A program made the position numbers and the translations under genes. Positions 24,449 through 32,337 of a stretch of DNA of 64,000 nt are shown here, one piece after another (the stretch's first letter is position 1; every line of letters begins with the position of its first letter). The notes beneath the pieces were generated by a model, which had not been told where the DNA came from, did not search any database, and saw only the letters and a program-made list of their open reading frames with translations. Location: the NCBI GenBank assembly GCA_963836355.1, contig CAWIJO010000029.1, forward strand, positions 310,001 to 374,000, given 5' to 3'. The stretch is from Palsa-506 sp963836355 (GTDB lineage Bacteria; Actinomycetota; Actinomycetes; Streptosporangiales; Streptosporangiaceae).

Positions 24449-26509
24449 TCACGGCGCCTGTCCGTTGTCCTGCAGGGTTCGCAGCTCATCGAGGGGAATG
24501 TGGCAGCTCATCAGGTGGCCGGGCGCTACTTCGAGCAGCGGTGGCTCGGTCGACTCGCAGACGCCGGTCGGCAGCCGCCGGGGGCAGCGGGTGTGGAAAA
24601 CGCAGCCGGACGGCGGGTCGGCCGCGGACGGGATTTCCCCGGACAGCCGGATCCGCTCGGCATGCAGCCCGTCCAGGCTCGGCACGGCGGACAGCAGCGC
24701 CTCGGTATACGGATGATGCGGCCCGGTGAAGACCGTCTCGGCGGGCCCGAGTTCCATCACCCGGCCCAGGTAGAGCACCGCGATGCGATCCGAGAGGTAC
24801 CGGACCAGGCCGAGGTCATGCGAGATGAACAGGTAGGTCACCTGCTCCTTGGCCTGCAGGTCCGCCAGCAGGTTGAGGATCGCAGCCTGCACCGAGACGT
24901 CCAGCGCCGAGGTGGGCTCGTCGCAGACCACGATGCGCGGTCCGCCGCCGAACGCGCGCGCGATCGCCACCCGCTGCTTGAGGCCGCCGGACAGCTGGCT
25001 TGGCCGCAGCGCCAGGTGCCGCTCTTCCAGCCGGACCGAGCGCACCAGGTCGAGCAGCCGCTCGCGCAGCCGCGCACCGGACAGCCCGGCCAGCCGGGAC
25101 AGCGGCCTGCCGATCAGGCGGCGCACGGTGTGCCGGCGGTTCAGCGCCGAGTCCGGGTTCTGGAAGACGATCTGGATGGCCTTCAGCTGCTCGCGCGGGC
25201 GGCGCCGGGCCTCGCCGCCCAGCTGCCTGCCGTCCAGTTCGACGGTCGCGCCGACGTCCGGCGCGATGAGCCCGAGCAGCAGCCGGGCCAAGGTGGTCTT
25301 GCCGCTGCCGGACTCGCCGACCAGCCCGAGCGTCTCGCCGCGTACCAGGCTCAGGTTCACGCCGGCCAGCGCCTGCACCGACTCGTTGCGGGTCGCGAAG
25401 GTCTTGGACAAGTCCCGCACAGCCAGGATCGGCTCGGCAGCCTGGACCGGCCCGGGCAGCTGCGCGTCCGCCGGGGTATTCCTCGGCATGCCGGGCGCCC
25501 GGTCATGCAGGTAGCAGCGTGCCGTCCGGCCGGGGCCGGCATCGAAGGCCGGCGGCGGGACGTGCCTGCACTGGTCCTCGGCGATCGGGCAGCGCGGCGC
25601 GAAGATGCACCCGGCGAGCGTGTGGCCGGGCTGCGGCAGGAAGCCGGGAATCGTGTCCAGGCGCCCGTGGTCCTTGCGCTGGCCGCGCCGCGGGATGCAG
25701 CGCAGCAGACCGACCGTGTACGGGTGCCGCGGCTGGTCGAAGACCGCGCGGGCGGTGCCCTCCTCGACCAGCTCGCCGGCGTACAGGACCCCGACCCGGT
25801 CGCACATCTTGGCGATCACCGCGAGGTTGTGGCTGATGAAGAGCACCGAGGTGTCGAATTCCGCGCGCAGCGCCGACACCAGGTCGAGCACCTCGGCCTC
25901 GACCGTGGCGTCCAGCGCCGTGGTCGGCTCGTCCAGGATGAGCAGTGACGGCTCGGACGCCAGCGCCATCGCGATGACCGCCCGCTGCGCCATCCCGCCG
26001 GAGAGCTGGTGCGGGTACCGGTCCATGACCCGCCCGGGATCGGAGATCTGGACCTTGCGGAGCATCGCCTCGGCGTGCTCCAGGGCCGCCTTGCGGCTCG
26101 CGCCGGCTATCTCGTACACCTCGGCAACCTGGCGGCCGACCCGGATCGACGGGTTCAGCGCCTTGCCAGGCTCCTGGTACACCATCGACACGGTGCCCGC
26201 CCGCAGTCGGCGCAGCGCCGACTCGCCCATGGCCAGCGGGTCCATTCCGTCGATGGCGATCGTGCCCGCGCTGACCCGGCCGTTGCGCGGCAGGTACCTG
26301 GTGAGCGCGAGCGCCACCGTCGACTTGCCCGACCCGGACTCGCCGACCAGGCCGTACGACTCGTTCCGGCCGATCCGGAACGAGACATCGCGCAGCGCCA
26401 GCCGGTCCTGGCCGCGCACCCGGTAGGTAACGTCTAGGTGCCCGACCTCGAGCGTGTTCGCTGGCCTGCCGTGCCCGCCCGGCGCCGCGGTAGCGGCTTC
26501 GGCGGTCAT
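24449..26509 (-). CDS. dipeptide/oligopeptide ABC ATPase, DppD-DppF fusion
   Basis: A 686-aa protein with two complete ABC ATPase domains. Domain 1 (about 25-290): Walker A GESGSGKSTVALAL, signature LSGGMAQRAVIA, Walker B LLILDEPTTALD. Domain 2 (about 350-620): GESGSGKTTLARLL, LSGGLKQRVAIA and VVCDEPTSALD. Each ends in an oligopeptide-transporter C-terminal Cys cluster (CIFAPRCPIAEDQC and CVFHTRCPRRLPTGVC). Both nucleotide sites look intact. The ATG at 26509 overlaps the stop of the upstream permease by four bases (ATGA), so the two are coupled; a longer frame to 26599 is rejected. It energises the adjacent DppBC-type permeases. Confidence 0.93.
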   Translation of the reverse strand: MTAEAATAAPGGHGRPANTLEVGHLDVTYRVRGQDRLALRDVSFRIGRNESYGLVGESGSGKSTVALALTRYLPRNGRVSAGTIAIDGMDPLAMGESALRRLRAGTVSMVYQEPGKALNPSIRVGRQVAEVYEIAGASRKAALEHAEAMLRKVQISDPGRVMDRYPHQLSGGMAQRAVIAMALASEPSLLILDEPTTALDATVEAEVLDLVSALRAEFDTSVLFISHNLAVIAKMCDRVGVLYAGELVEEGTARAVFDQPRHPYTVGLLRCIPRRGQRKDHGRLDTIPGFLPQPGHTLAGCIFAPRCPIAEDQCRHVPPPAFDAGPGRTARCYLHDRAPGMPRNTPADAQLPGPVQAAEPILAVRDLSKTFATRNESVQALAGVNLSLVRGETLGLVGESGSGKTTLARLLLGLIAPDVGATVELDGRQLGGEARRRPREQLKAIQIVFQNPDSALNRRHTVRRLIGRPLSRLAGLSGARLRERLLDLVRSVRLEERHLALRPSQLSGGLKQRVAIARAFGGGPRIVVCDEPTSALDVSVQAAILNLLADLQAKEQVTYLFISHDLGLVRYLSDRIAVLYLGRVMELGPAETVFTGPHHPYTEALLSAVPSLDGLHAERIRLSGEIPSAADPPSGCVFHTRCPRRLPTGVCESTEPPLLEVAPGHLMSCHIPLDELRTLQDNGQAP

Positions 26510-27387
26510 GAGGCGAGCACCTGCTCGATCGAGTCGGTGACCAGGTTGATCCCGATCACCAGCGAGGCGATGGCAAGCGCACCGAACAGCGTCTGCCACC
26601 AGTAGCCGGCCCCGAGCGTCACATAGTTGTGGGCGATGTCTGCCCCCCAGTCCGGGGTGGGCGGCTGGATGCCGAAGCCGAGGAAGGACAGCGTGGCGAC
26701 GGCGAAGATGGCATAGCCGAGCCGCACGGTGAACTCGACCAGGATCGCGGGCAGCACATTCGGCAGAATCTCGACGAACATGATGTGCGCGGAGTTCTCG
26801 CCGAGCAGCCGGGCCGAAGAAAGGTAATCCTGCTGGCTCTCGACCAGCACGGCCGACCGGACCGTCCGGGCGATCAGCAGCGCGAAGATCAGGCCGATCA
26901 CGATGATCAGGGTCAGCGGCGACGCCCCCAGCGCCACGATGAACAGGAACGACACGATCACCAGCGGAAGCGCAAGCACGGCTTCGACTATGCGCCCGAC
27001 GACGATGTCGGTCAGGCCGCCGAGGTAGCCCATCGCCAGGCCGAGGATAGCGCCGAGGACGGTGCCGAGGAGGGTGGCCACGGAGGCGACGAGCAGGATG
27101 TCGCGCGCGCCGACGATGACTCGGGACAGCACGTCGCGGCCGATCTGGTCGGTGCCGAACCAGTGCGCCGCCGACGGCGGCGCGTCCGTGGCGAGCAGTT
27201 GCTGCGCGTACGGGCTGTGCGGGGCGATCGCGGTCCCGAACAGGGCGCAGGCCACCCAGAACAGCACTATCACCGCGCCCGCCACGAACGTTGGCCGGCC
27301 GAACAGCAGCCGCCAGGGCGCTGAGGCCGTTGTCCCCGACCGGTGCGCGACGGCTACCTGAGCGGCCGGCGCGGTGAGCTCGGTCAC
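26506..27387 (-). CDS. DppC-type ABC permease
   Basis: A 293-aa inner-membrane subunit of a peptide/nickel-type ABC transporter, with an N-terminal OppC segment (GRPTFVAGAVIVLFWVACALFG), about six membrane helices and the cytoplasmic EAA-like loop (ARLLGENSAHIMFVEILPN). HWFGTDQIGRDVLSRVIVGAR is the DppC hallmark. The GTG start at 27387 overlaps the upstream permease stop by four bases (GTGA), and its own stop overlaps the ATPase start. Translationally coupled within the operon. Confidence 0.93.
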   Translation of the reverse strand: MTELTAPAAQVAVAHRSGTTASAPWRLLFGRPTFVAGAVIVLFWVACALFGTAIAPHSPYAQQLLATDAPPSAAHWFGTDQIGRDVLSRVIVGARDILLVASVATLLGTVLGAILGLAMGYLGGLTDIVVGRIVEAVLALPLVIVSFLFIVALGASPLTLIIVIGLIFALLIARTVRSAVLVESQQDYLSSARLLGENSAHIMFVEILPNVLPAILVEFTVRLGYAIFAVATLSFLGFGIQPPTPDWGADIAHNYVTLGAGYWWQTLFGALAIASLVIGINLVTDSIEQVLAS

Positions 27388-28337
27388 TCGGCGCTCCCGA
27401 ACCGCAGCCGCGGGTTCAGCAACGTGGACAGCGTGTCGGCCACGAGCGTGGCAACCATGTACACCACCCCGATGAGCAGAATGCCGGCCTCCAGCATCGG
27501 GAAGTCCTTGGCCAGGGCCGCCTTGTAGATCAGGTTTCCGATCCCCTGGTAGTTGAACAGCGTCTCCACGACCACCAGCCCGCCAATCAGGTAGCCGGTC
27601 TGGGTGGCGATGACGGTGATCGTCGGCAGTAGCGAATTACGCAGCACATGCCGCCGGATCACCACCGACCGCTTGAGGCCCTTCAGCGTCGCGGTGCGCG
27701 CGTAGTCGGATTCGAGTGCCTCGATCGTGCCGGCTCTCGCCATCCGGGCGATATAGCCGAACAAGACGAGCACCAGCGGGATGGCGGGCAGGATCAGATG
27801 CTCGAGCTGGCTGGATGCCGAGGCGCCGGCGCCGGCGCTGGCGGTGACCGGAAGCCATTTCAGCTCCACGCCGAAGATGATGATCACGATGATGCCGGAC
27901 ACGAACTCGGGCACGGTCGCCGCCGACAGGCCGCTGACCGAGACTACTCGGTCCAGGCCCCGGCCGTAATTAAGGGCCGCGATCACTCCGCCGAGGATGC
28001 CGAGCGGCACGACCACGATGAAGGCCAGTGCCGCCAGCTTGACCGAGTTGACGATCGCTGCCTGGACGAACGGCTCGACCGCGGTCCGGTACTGGTAGGA
28101 CAGGCCAAGGTCACCGTGCAGCAGCCCGGTGATCCAGGTCCAGTACTGGGCGAGCAGCGGACGGTCCACGCCGAGCTGGTGATCAAGCGACCGCACCGCG
28201 CCCGGGGCGGCCAGCGGGCCCAGGATCGCCCGGCCCGGGTCGCCGGGCAGCACCTGCCCGGCGAAGAACACGATGACGCTGAGCAGCCAGAGCGTGACGA
28301 CCGCAAGCCCCAGACGGCGGAGCAGGTACGTCGTCAC
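27384..28337 (-). CDS. DppB-type ABC permease
   Basis: A 317-aa membrane subunit starting TTYLLRRLGLAVVTLWLLSV, the DppB N-terminal signature, followed by GQVLPGDPGRAILG, six predicted helices and the EAA loop DYARTATLKGLKRSVVIRRHVLRNSLLP. GTG 28337 is preceded by GGGAGAGG. It is the first gene of the transporter operon; promoter sequences must lie in the 299-bp divergent region shared with the Fae-homolog operon. Confidence 0.93.
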   Translation of the reverse strand: MTTYLLRRLGLAVVTLWLLSVIVFFAGQVLPGDPGRAILGPLAAPGAVRSLDHQLGVDRPLLAQYWTWITGLLHGDLGLSYQYRTAVEPFVQAAIVNSVKLAALAFIVVVPLGILGGVIAALNYGRGLDRVVSVSGLSAATVPEFVSGIIVIIIFGVELKWLPVTASAGAGASASSQLEHLILPAIPLVLVLFGYIARMARAGTIEALESDYARTATLKGLKRSVVIRRHVLRNSLLPTITVIATQTGYLIGGLVVVETLFNYQGIGNLIYKAALAKDFPMLEAGILLIGVVYMVATLVADTLSTLLNPRLRFGSAE

Positions 28338-28636
28338 GTGGCCTCTCCCTTGGACGGCACCCTAGCATGTCGCTCGGAAATATCGCCTGCTGCCTGACGG
28401 CAGCCAGGTTTCCGCTAACTCACCGGAAGTTTCCCGCTAACTCACCGGCTACGCAGCTAACGATGCTATTTCACAACGGAAGCGTTCCCTGGCTGAGTCC
28501 GCTTCGTTGCCTGCGGTGCGGGCCCGGAGCGCTCCGGATCCGGCCTGCTCCGCGCTCAATGCGGCCGGCCAGCCGGAGCTTGCGTGCCGGAATCTGGGTC
28601 TGGGATGGCCTGCACGCCGCGGTTACGCTCGGGCTC
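28338..28636. promoter_or_regulatory. divergent control region with 15-bp direct repeats
   Basis: This gap lies between the dppB-type gene and the Fae-homolog operon. CCGCTAACTCACCGG occurs twice, at 28412-28426 and 28434-28448, with starts 22 bp apart (about two helical turns); GCAGCTAACG at 28453-28462 is a partial third copy. A small hairpin GCTGCC-TGAC-GGCAGC lies at 28389-28404. Repeated, phased sites between divergent operons suggest a shared regulator; none is encoded adjacent. Confidence 0.5.
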
Positions 28637-29026
28637 ATGCGGGACGAAATGCCGGTAATGCAGATCGGCGAGAGCTTTATCGGCGCGGGCGCCGAGGCTG
28701 CGCACATCAACACGATGCTCGGAAACCGGGCAGGCCCGGTGGGCATGGCCTGGGCGTCGGCGCTGGCAAGCCCGCGCCCGGGGCATACGGCGTTCGTTGC
28801 CGTGCTGCGTCCAGGCCTTCCGGCGAAGCCGATGACGCTGTTTGTCAACAAGGCGTCCATTGCCAGCGACCAGCATGGCGTCCTCACCTGGGGCGCGGCG
28901 CAGGCAGGCGTGGTCGGCGGCGGCGGCGGCGCGGACGCGGTCGCCGACTCGATCATTAGCGCGGCTGACGTTGACGGCCTGCTGCTCATCGCGGCCGCCC
29001 CGGATACCGGGCCGGGATCGCGGTGA
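28637..29026 (+). CDS. formaldehyde-activating enzyme (Fae) family protein
   Basis: A 129-aa protein resembling Fae, which condenses formaldehyde with tetrahydromethanopterin. Matching segments: IGESFIGAGAEAAHINTMLG (with the conserved His of the Fae active site), GPVGMAWASALASPRPGHT, FVAVLRPGLPAKPMTLFVNK and TWGAAQAGVV. Most actinomycetes lack tetrahydromethanopterin, and no partner genes (mtdB, mch) lie here, so it may have another activity. The start is uncertain: ATGs at 28637, 28649 and 28658 are all possible and none has a strong ribosome site. The stop overlaps the next gene's GTG by four bases (GTGA), so they form one operon. Confidence 0.8.
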   Translation: MRDEMPVMQIGESFIGAGAEAAHINTMLGNRAGPVGMAWASALASPRPGHTAFVAVLRPGLPAKPMTLFVNKASIASDQHGVLTWGAAQAGVVGGGGGADAVADSIISAADVDGLLLIAAAPDTGPGSR

Positions 29027-30132
29027 AGATCACCGCCGTCCGGCTTGACCGGATGCGGCTGCCGCTTGGTCCGCCGTTCCGCGCCGCCTGGGACCCGGTG
29101 CCGCGCGGATACTTCGATGCCACCCTGGTCCGGGTCGAGACCGACGAGGGCATCACGGGTTACGGCTCGGGCGACACCATGGACGGCTTCGCCGCTTACC
29201 AGGACCTGTTCCTCGGCTGGGACCCTCGGCAGATCATCCGGCACGTCAAAGTGATCGAGACGATCAACTTCCACGCCGGCCGGTACTGGCCGCTGGAGGC
29301 GGCGCTCTGGGACATCATCGGCAAGGCATCCGGGCAGCCGGTATCCGCCCTGTTCGGCGGCGCGCTCGAGCGCCTGCCCGCGTACGCATCCTTCGGGGCG
29401 GTCATGAGCTCAGCTGAACGGGTGGAAGCGGCCCTTGCCGCGAAGGAGGCCGGCTTCCGGGCGGTGAAGATCCGGATCAGCCGGGCAGACCCAGCGTCCG
29501 GTCTGGCGGCGGTGCGAGCGACCAGGGACGCCATCGGCGACGACCTCGCGATCATGGTGGATCTCAACCAGTGGTGGCGGATGGCAGGCGATGTCTCCGT
29601 CCCGCTCGACCTGCCGGATGTCCGTCGGCTCGCCATCGAGCTTGCGGAGCTTGGCGTGCTGTGGCTGGAGGAGCCGCTGCCGGGGACCGACCTGGACGGG
29701 ATGCGGACGCTCAGAGAGCAGACCGGAGTCCGGGTCGCCGGCGGCGAGATGGCGCGCACCCTGGCGGAGTTGCTTAGCGCGCTGGATGCTGGCGCGCTCG
29801 ATGTGCTGCAGCCCGACGTCGTGCTGTCGGTGGGCATGCTCCGGGCCAGGACCGTGGCCGAGATCGCCCAGCTGCGCAATCGCTGGTTCACCCCGCACAC
29901 CTGGACTAACGGGCTCGGCCTGCTGGCAAATCTGCACGTCGCGGCCGGCCTGGGCGGCGGCCCGTACCTGGAATTCCCCTATGACCCGCCCGGATGGACT
30001 CCGCAGCGGCGTGACTTCTTCCTGGCCAGGCCGGTGCTCACCGATGCGGACGGGTTTTTGTCCGTGCCCACGTCGCCGGGCCTGGGCACGGAGATCGACG
30101 AGGCCGCAGTTGCCCGCTGGGCGCTGGGCTGA
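29023..30132 (+). CDS. mandelate racemase/muconate lactonizing-type enolase-superfamily enzyme
   Basis: A 369-aa enolase-superfamily enzyme. The N-terminal capping domain runs about 1-125; the barrel carries metal ligands Asp in IMVDLNQWW, Glu in VLWLEEPLP and Glu in RVAGGEMA. The second-strand base motif is VKIRIS (K-x-R instead of the usual K-x-K), and TPHTWTNGLG supplies a racemase-type His. The family abstracts alpha-protons of carboxylates (acid-sugar dehydratases, racemases). The Arg substitution makes the exact subgroup unclear. It is translationally coupled to the Fae homolog; the two probably act on one pathway. Confidence 0.88.
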   Translation: MKITAVRLDRMRLPLGPPFRAAWDPVPRGYFDATLVRVETDEGITGYGSGDTMDGFAAYQDLFLGWDPRQIIRHVKVIETINFHAGRYWPLEAALWDIIGKASGQPVSALFGGALERLPAYASFGAVMSSAERVEAALAAKEAGFRAVKIRISRADPASGLAAVRATRDAIGDDLAIMVDLNQWWRMAGDVSVPLDLPDVRRLAIELAELGVLWLEEPLPGTDLDGMRTLREQTGVRVAGGEMARTLAELLSALDAGALDVLQPDVVLSVGMLRARTVAEIAQLRNRWFTPHTWTNGLGLLANLHVAAGLGGGPYLEFPYDPPGWTPQRRDFFLARPVLTDADGFLSVPTSPGLGTEIDEAAVARWALG

Positions 30133-30140
30133 CAGAGATC

Positions 30141-30220
30141 GGGCAGACCGGGAGCCGGGCAGACCGGGAGCCGGGCAGACCGGGAGCCGGGCAGACCGGG
30201 AGCCGGGCAGACCGGGAGCC
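30141..30220. repeat. five perfect copies of a 16-bp tandem repeat
   Basis: GGGCAGACCGGGAGCC is repeated five times without mismatch, starting 8 bp after the stop of the enolase-superfamily gene. Non-coding, VNTR-like. Confidence 0.95.
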
Positions 30221-30296
30221 GGGCGGATGCGCAGGCGGGCAGCTGGCCGACTCTATCAGGGACGAGGGCCGGCCGCCGGAACGCCGAGACCGGCCG

Positions 30297-30352
30297 CGAC
30301 GTGGCGGGAGAGACGATGCGACGTGGCGGGAGAGACGATGCGACGTGGCGGG
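30297..30352. repeat. 22-bp tandem repeat, about 2.5 copies
   Basis: CGACGTGGCGGGAGAGACGATG is repeated at 30297-30318 and 30319-30340, and its first 12 bases recur from 30341. The repeat abuts the first recognisable codons of the chimeric dehydrogenase remnant and may mark the site of the rearrangement that removed its 5' end. Confidence 0.9.
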
Positions 30353-30974
30353 GTGGCCATCACCATGCTGCCCGCGCCGCAGCAGGTGGAACAGGTACTG
30401 CTCGGCCAGGACGGCTTGTTAGACGGCTTGTCTCACGGCGCCATCTGGGTTGACATGTCCACCAGCGTCCCCGCGGTCGCCAGCCGGGTACGCGCGCTCG
30501 CCGGACCGCGCGGCATCGAGGTGCTTGATGCCCCGGTCAGCGGCATGGCCAGTGGGGCGCGGGCGGGCACGCTGCAGATCTTCTTCGGCGGCAACAGGCA
30601 GGCCTTCCTGGACGCACGCCCGCTGCTGACCGCGATGGGTGATCTCCTGAGCGCAACGGTCGGCGGCGGGTCGCTCGCCATGTTGCTGCCGCAGGTGCTC
30701 CGCTTCAACCGCCCGGCTTGCGAGGAACGCTTCGCGGACATCGCCGCCGCCATGAGCGTGGCCGATAGCGCCCGGTCGGCGGGCTGGAACTCCGCCGCCG
30801 TGATCGACTTCATCAGCAGCCTGCGCGGCCAGCTGGCAATGGCGCACACGATGGCCGGATTCGGTATCGCCGCCGGGGACTTCGGCCAGATCGCCGCGGA
30901 TGCGCTGGACGACAAGGTGCTGGCCAATACCCCCCGCCGCGGACATCACGGGCATCTTGCTGGCTCAGCCCTGA
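30353..30974 (+). pseudogene. chimeric remnant: hydroxyisobutyrate dehydrogenase-like fused to iron alcohol dehydrogenase C-terminus
   Basis: The first about 100 codons match the middle of beta-hydroxyacid dehydrogenases (VAITMLPAPQQVEQVLLG, VDMSTSVPAVASRV, VLDAPVSGMASGARAGTLQI) but lack the N-terminal NAD-binding GxGxxG. From LLPQVLRFNRPACEERFADI the sequence instead matches the C-terminal helical domain of iron-containing alcohol dehydrogenase/maleylacetate reductase, and ends at TGA 30972-30974 only after a one-base shift in a C6 run (30930-30935), giving NTPAADITGILLAQP. Two truncated genes have therefore been joined. Almost certainly non-functional. It overlaps the end of the convergent MFS gene. 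Confidence 0.75.
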
Positions 30975-32245
30975 CGGAGCGTTGCCGGGCGCAGCTGCTG
31001 GACGGCCAGGGCGGTGAGGCTGAGGACCGCGACGGCCAGGCCGTAGCCGAGCGCCGTGGCGCGCAGGCCGAAAGAGGTGCTGGCCAGGCCGGCCAGCACC
31101 GCAGGCAGGCTGAAGGCCAGGTAGGCGATGACGTACGCGACCGCGAACAGCTCGCCGCGTTCGGCTGGCGCCGCCAGCCGGGCCAGCGTCCCGAAGCAGG
31201 CAAGGGCGGATGCGCCGAAGCCGAGCCCGGCAACGGCGGTGCCGGCGCCTGCCATCGTCACGTTATGCGCCTGGACTCCGGCCAGCGTCAGCGCCATCCC
31301 CGCCGCCAGCAGCACGGCACCGACGGTCAGTATCCGGTCTGCTCGCCAGGCCCGCAGGGCGAACGCCGTCACGGCGCCCGTCCCGCAAAGCAGCGTGACC
31401 ACCAGCCCGCCGATCAGGTGACTGGTGAGGCCGAACAGGCTGGCGGCAACCGACGGGCCGAGGGACAGGTAAAGGCCGCCGAGCGCCCAGCTGGCTACCA
31501 GGATCGGGACGAGCGCGAGGACGTCGGGGCGAAGGCGGGCGGGGACGCCGAGGCGGGGGGCGAGCGAGGCCGCGCCGCCTGGCCTGCGGGCCGAGGTCTC
31601 TGGCAACGCGGCTACTGCCAGGGCTGCCAGGCTCATCCCGCCGAGCAGCAGGGCGTAGACGAGCCGCGTTGGCGCGGGCGCGAACTGCACGAGCGCGCCG
31701 CAGCCGAGCGCGCCGAGCGCCAGGCCGCCGATCGGCGCGATTCCGTTGACGACTCCGGCGCGGCCCGGTGCGTGCGGCGGGTTGAGGTCCACCAGCGTGG
31801 CCCCGAGCGTTGTCAGCGCAGCGCCGGTGGCGATGCCTTGCGCGATCCGGGCGAGGAGCAGGACCGGGACGCCATCCGCGGCGATGAATCCCGCCAGCGC
31901 TACCGCTTCCAGCGCGATCGCCGCCGTGAGGACCGGACGGCGGCCGACATGATCGGACAGCGCCCCGAGGACCAGCAGCGAGAGGATCAGGGCGAGTACG
32001 TACACGGCGAAGACGACCGTGAGCGTCGTGGCAGAAAAGCCCCACTCCTGCTGGTAGACGACGTACAGCGGCGATGGGGCGCTGGCCGCGGCCGCAAAGA
32101 GCACGAAGATCGCGGTGATCATCGTGAACGCGGCCGGCCGGGACAGCCGCACGTGCCGGGCGCCCGGCACGCTGCGGCCGGCCCTGGCCGCGGCCGCGCC
32201 TGCGCTATCCGGGCGGGTGGCGGGAGGGGCGGAGACGGGGTTCAT
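30965..32245 (-). CDS. MFS drug/metabolite exporter
   Basis: A 426-aa major facilitator with about twelve hydrophobic segments and the loop 2-3 motif GALSDHVGRRPVL; VLLLARIAQGIATGAALTTLGA is the TM4-5 region. ATG 32245 has GAAGGAAAG upstream. It is divergent from a TetR gene whose operators lie in its promoter, a classic repressor-efflux arrangement, so it is probably induced by a small toxic ligand. Substrate unknown. Confidence 0.9.
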   Translation of the reverse strand: MNPVSAPPATRPDSAGAAAARAGRSVPGARHVRLSRPAAFTMITAIFVLFAAAASAPSPLYVVYQQEWGFSATTLTVVFAVYVLALILSLLVLGALSDHVGRRPVLTAAIALEAVALAGFIAADGVPVLLLARIAQGIATGAALTTLGATLVDLNPPHAPGRAGVVNGIAPIGGLALGALGCGALVQFAPAPTRLVYALLLGGMSLAALAVAALPETSARRPGGAASLAPRLGVPARLRPDVLALVPILVASWALGGLYLSLGPSVAASLFGLTSHLIGGLVVTLLCGTGAVTAFALRAWRADRILTVGAVLLAAGMALTLAGVQAHNVTMAGAGTAVAGLGFGASALACFGTLARLAAPAERGELFAVAYVIAYLAFSLPAVLAGLASTSFGLRATALGYGLAVAVLSLTALAVQQLRPATLRQG

Positions 32246-32277
32246 CGGCGCTTTCCTTCGGCGGGCTGAGGATTCTC

Positions 32278-32295
32278 AGACAGACAAGTCTGTCT
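32278..32295. promoter_or_regulatory. TetR operator O1
   Basis: AGACAGAC-AA-GTCTGTCT is a perfect inverted repeat. It shares the core ACAGAC-N2-GTCTGT with a second site whose centre lies 32 bp away, about three helical turns. It lies downstream of the MFS promoter, between the -10 and the MFS start. Binding by the adjacent TetR protein is inferred. Confidence 0.75.
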
Positions 32296-32304
32296 TGCTC
32301 AGTG

Positions 32305-32334
32305 ACAATAGACAGACCTGTCTGTTAGTGTCAA
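32305..32334 (-). promoter_or_regulatory. sigma-70-type promoter for the MFS gene
   Basis: On the minus strand TTGACA (32334-32329) and TATTGT (32310-32305) are separated by 18 bp. The second operator palindrome fills the spacer exactly, so bound repressor would block polymerase. Confidence 0.65.
32312..32325. promoter_or_regulatory. TetR operator O2
   Basis: ACAGAC-CT-GTCTGT is a perfect-arm palindrome with the same core as O1. It sits between the -35 and -10 of the MFS promoter and 13 bp before the TetR ATG, so it can control both genes. Confidence 0.75.
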
Positions 32335-32337
32335 GTC

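Noticed and set aside
22537..24729. 730-aa plus-strand open frame
   Set aside because: Antisense shadow of the ABC binding-protein gene; Arg/Val/Gly-rich translation with no family motif, while the minus strand shows Tat/lipobox and SBP signatures.
29591..32269. 892-aa plus-strand frame
   Set aside because: An accidental through-reading of the enolase gene in the wrong frame, the repeats, the chimeric remnant and the antisense of the MFS gene; only the remnant part resembles proteins.
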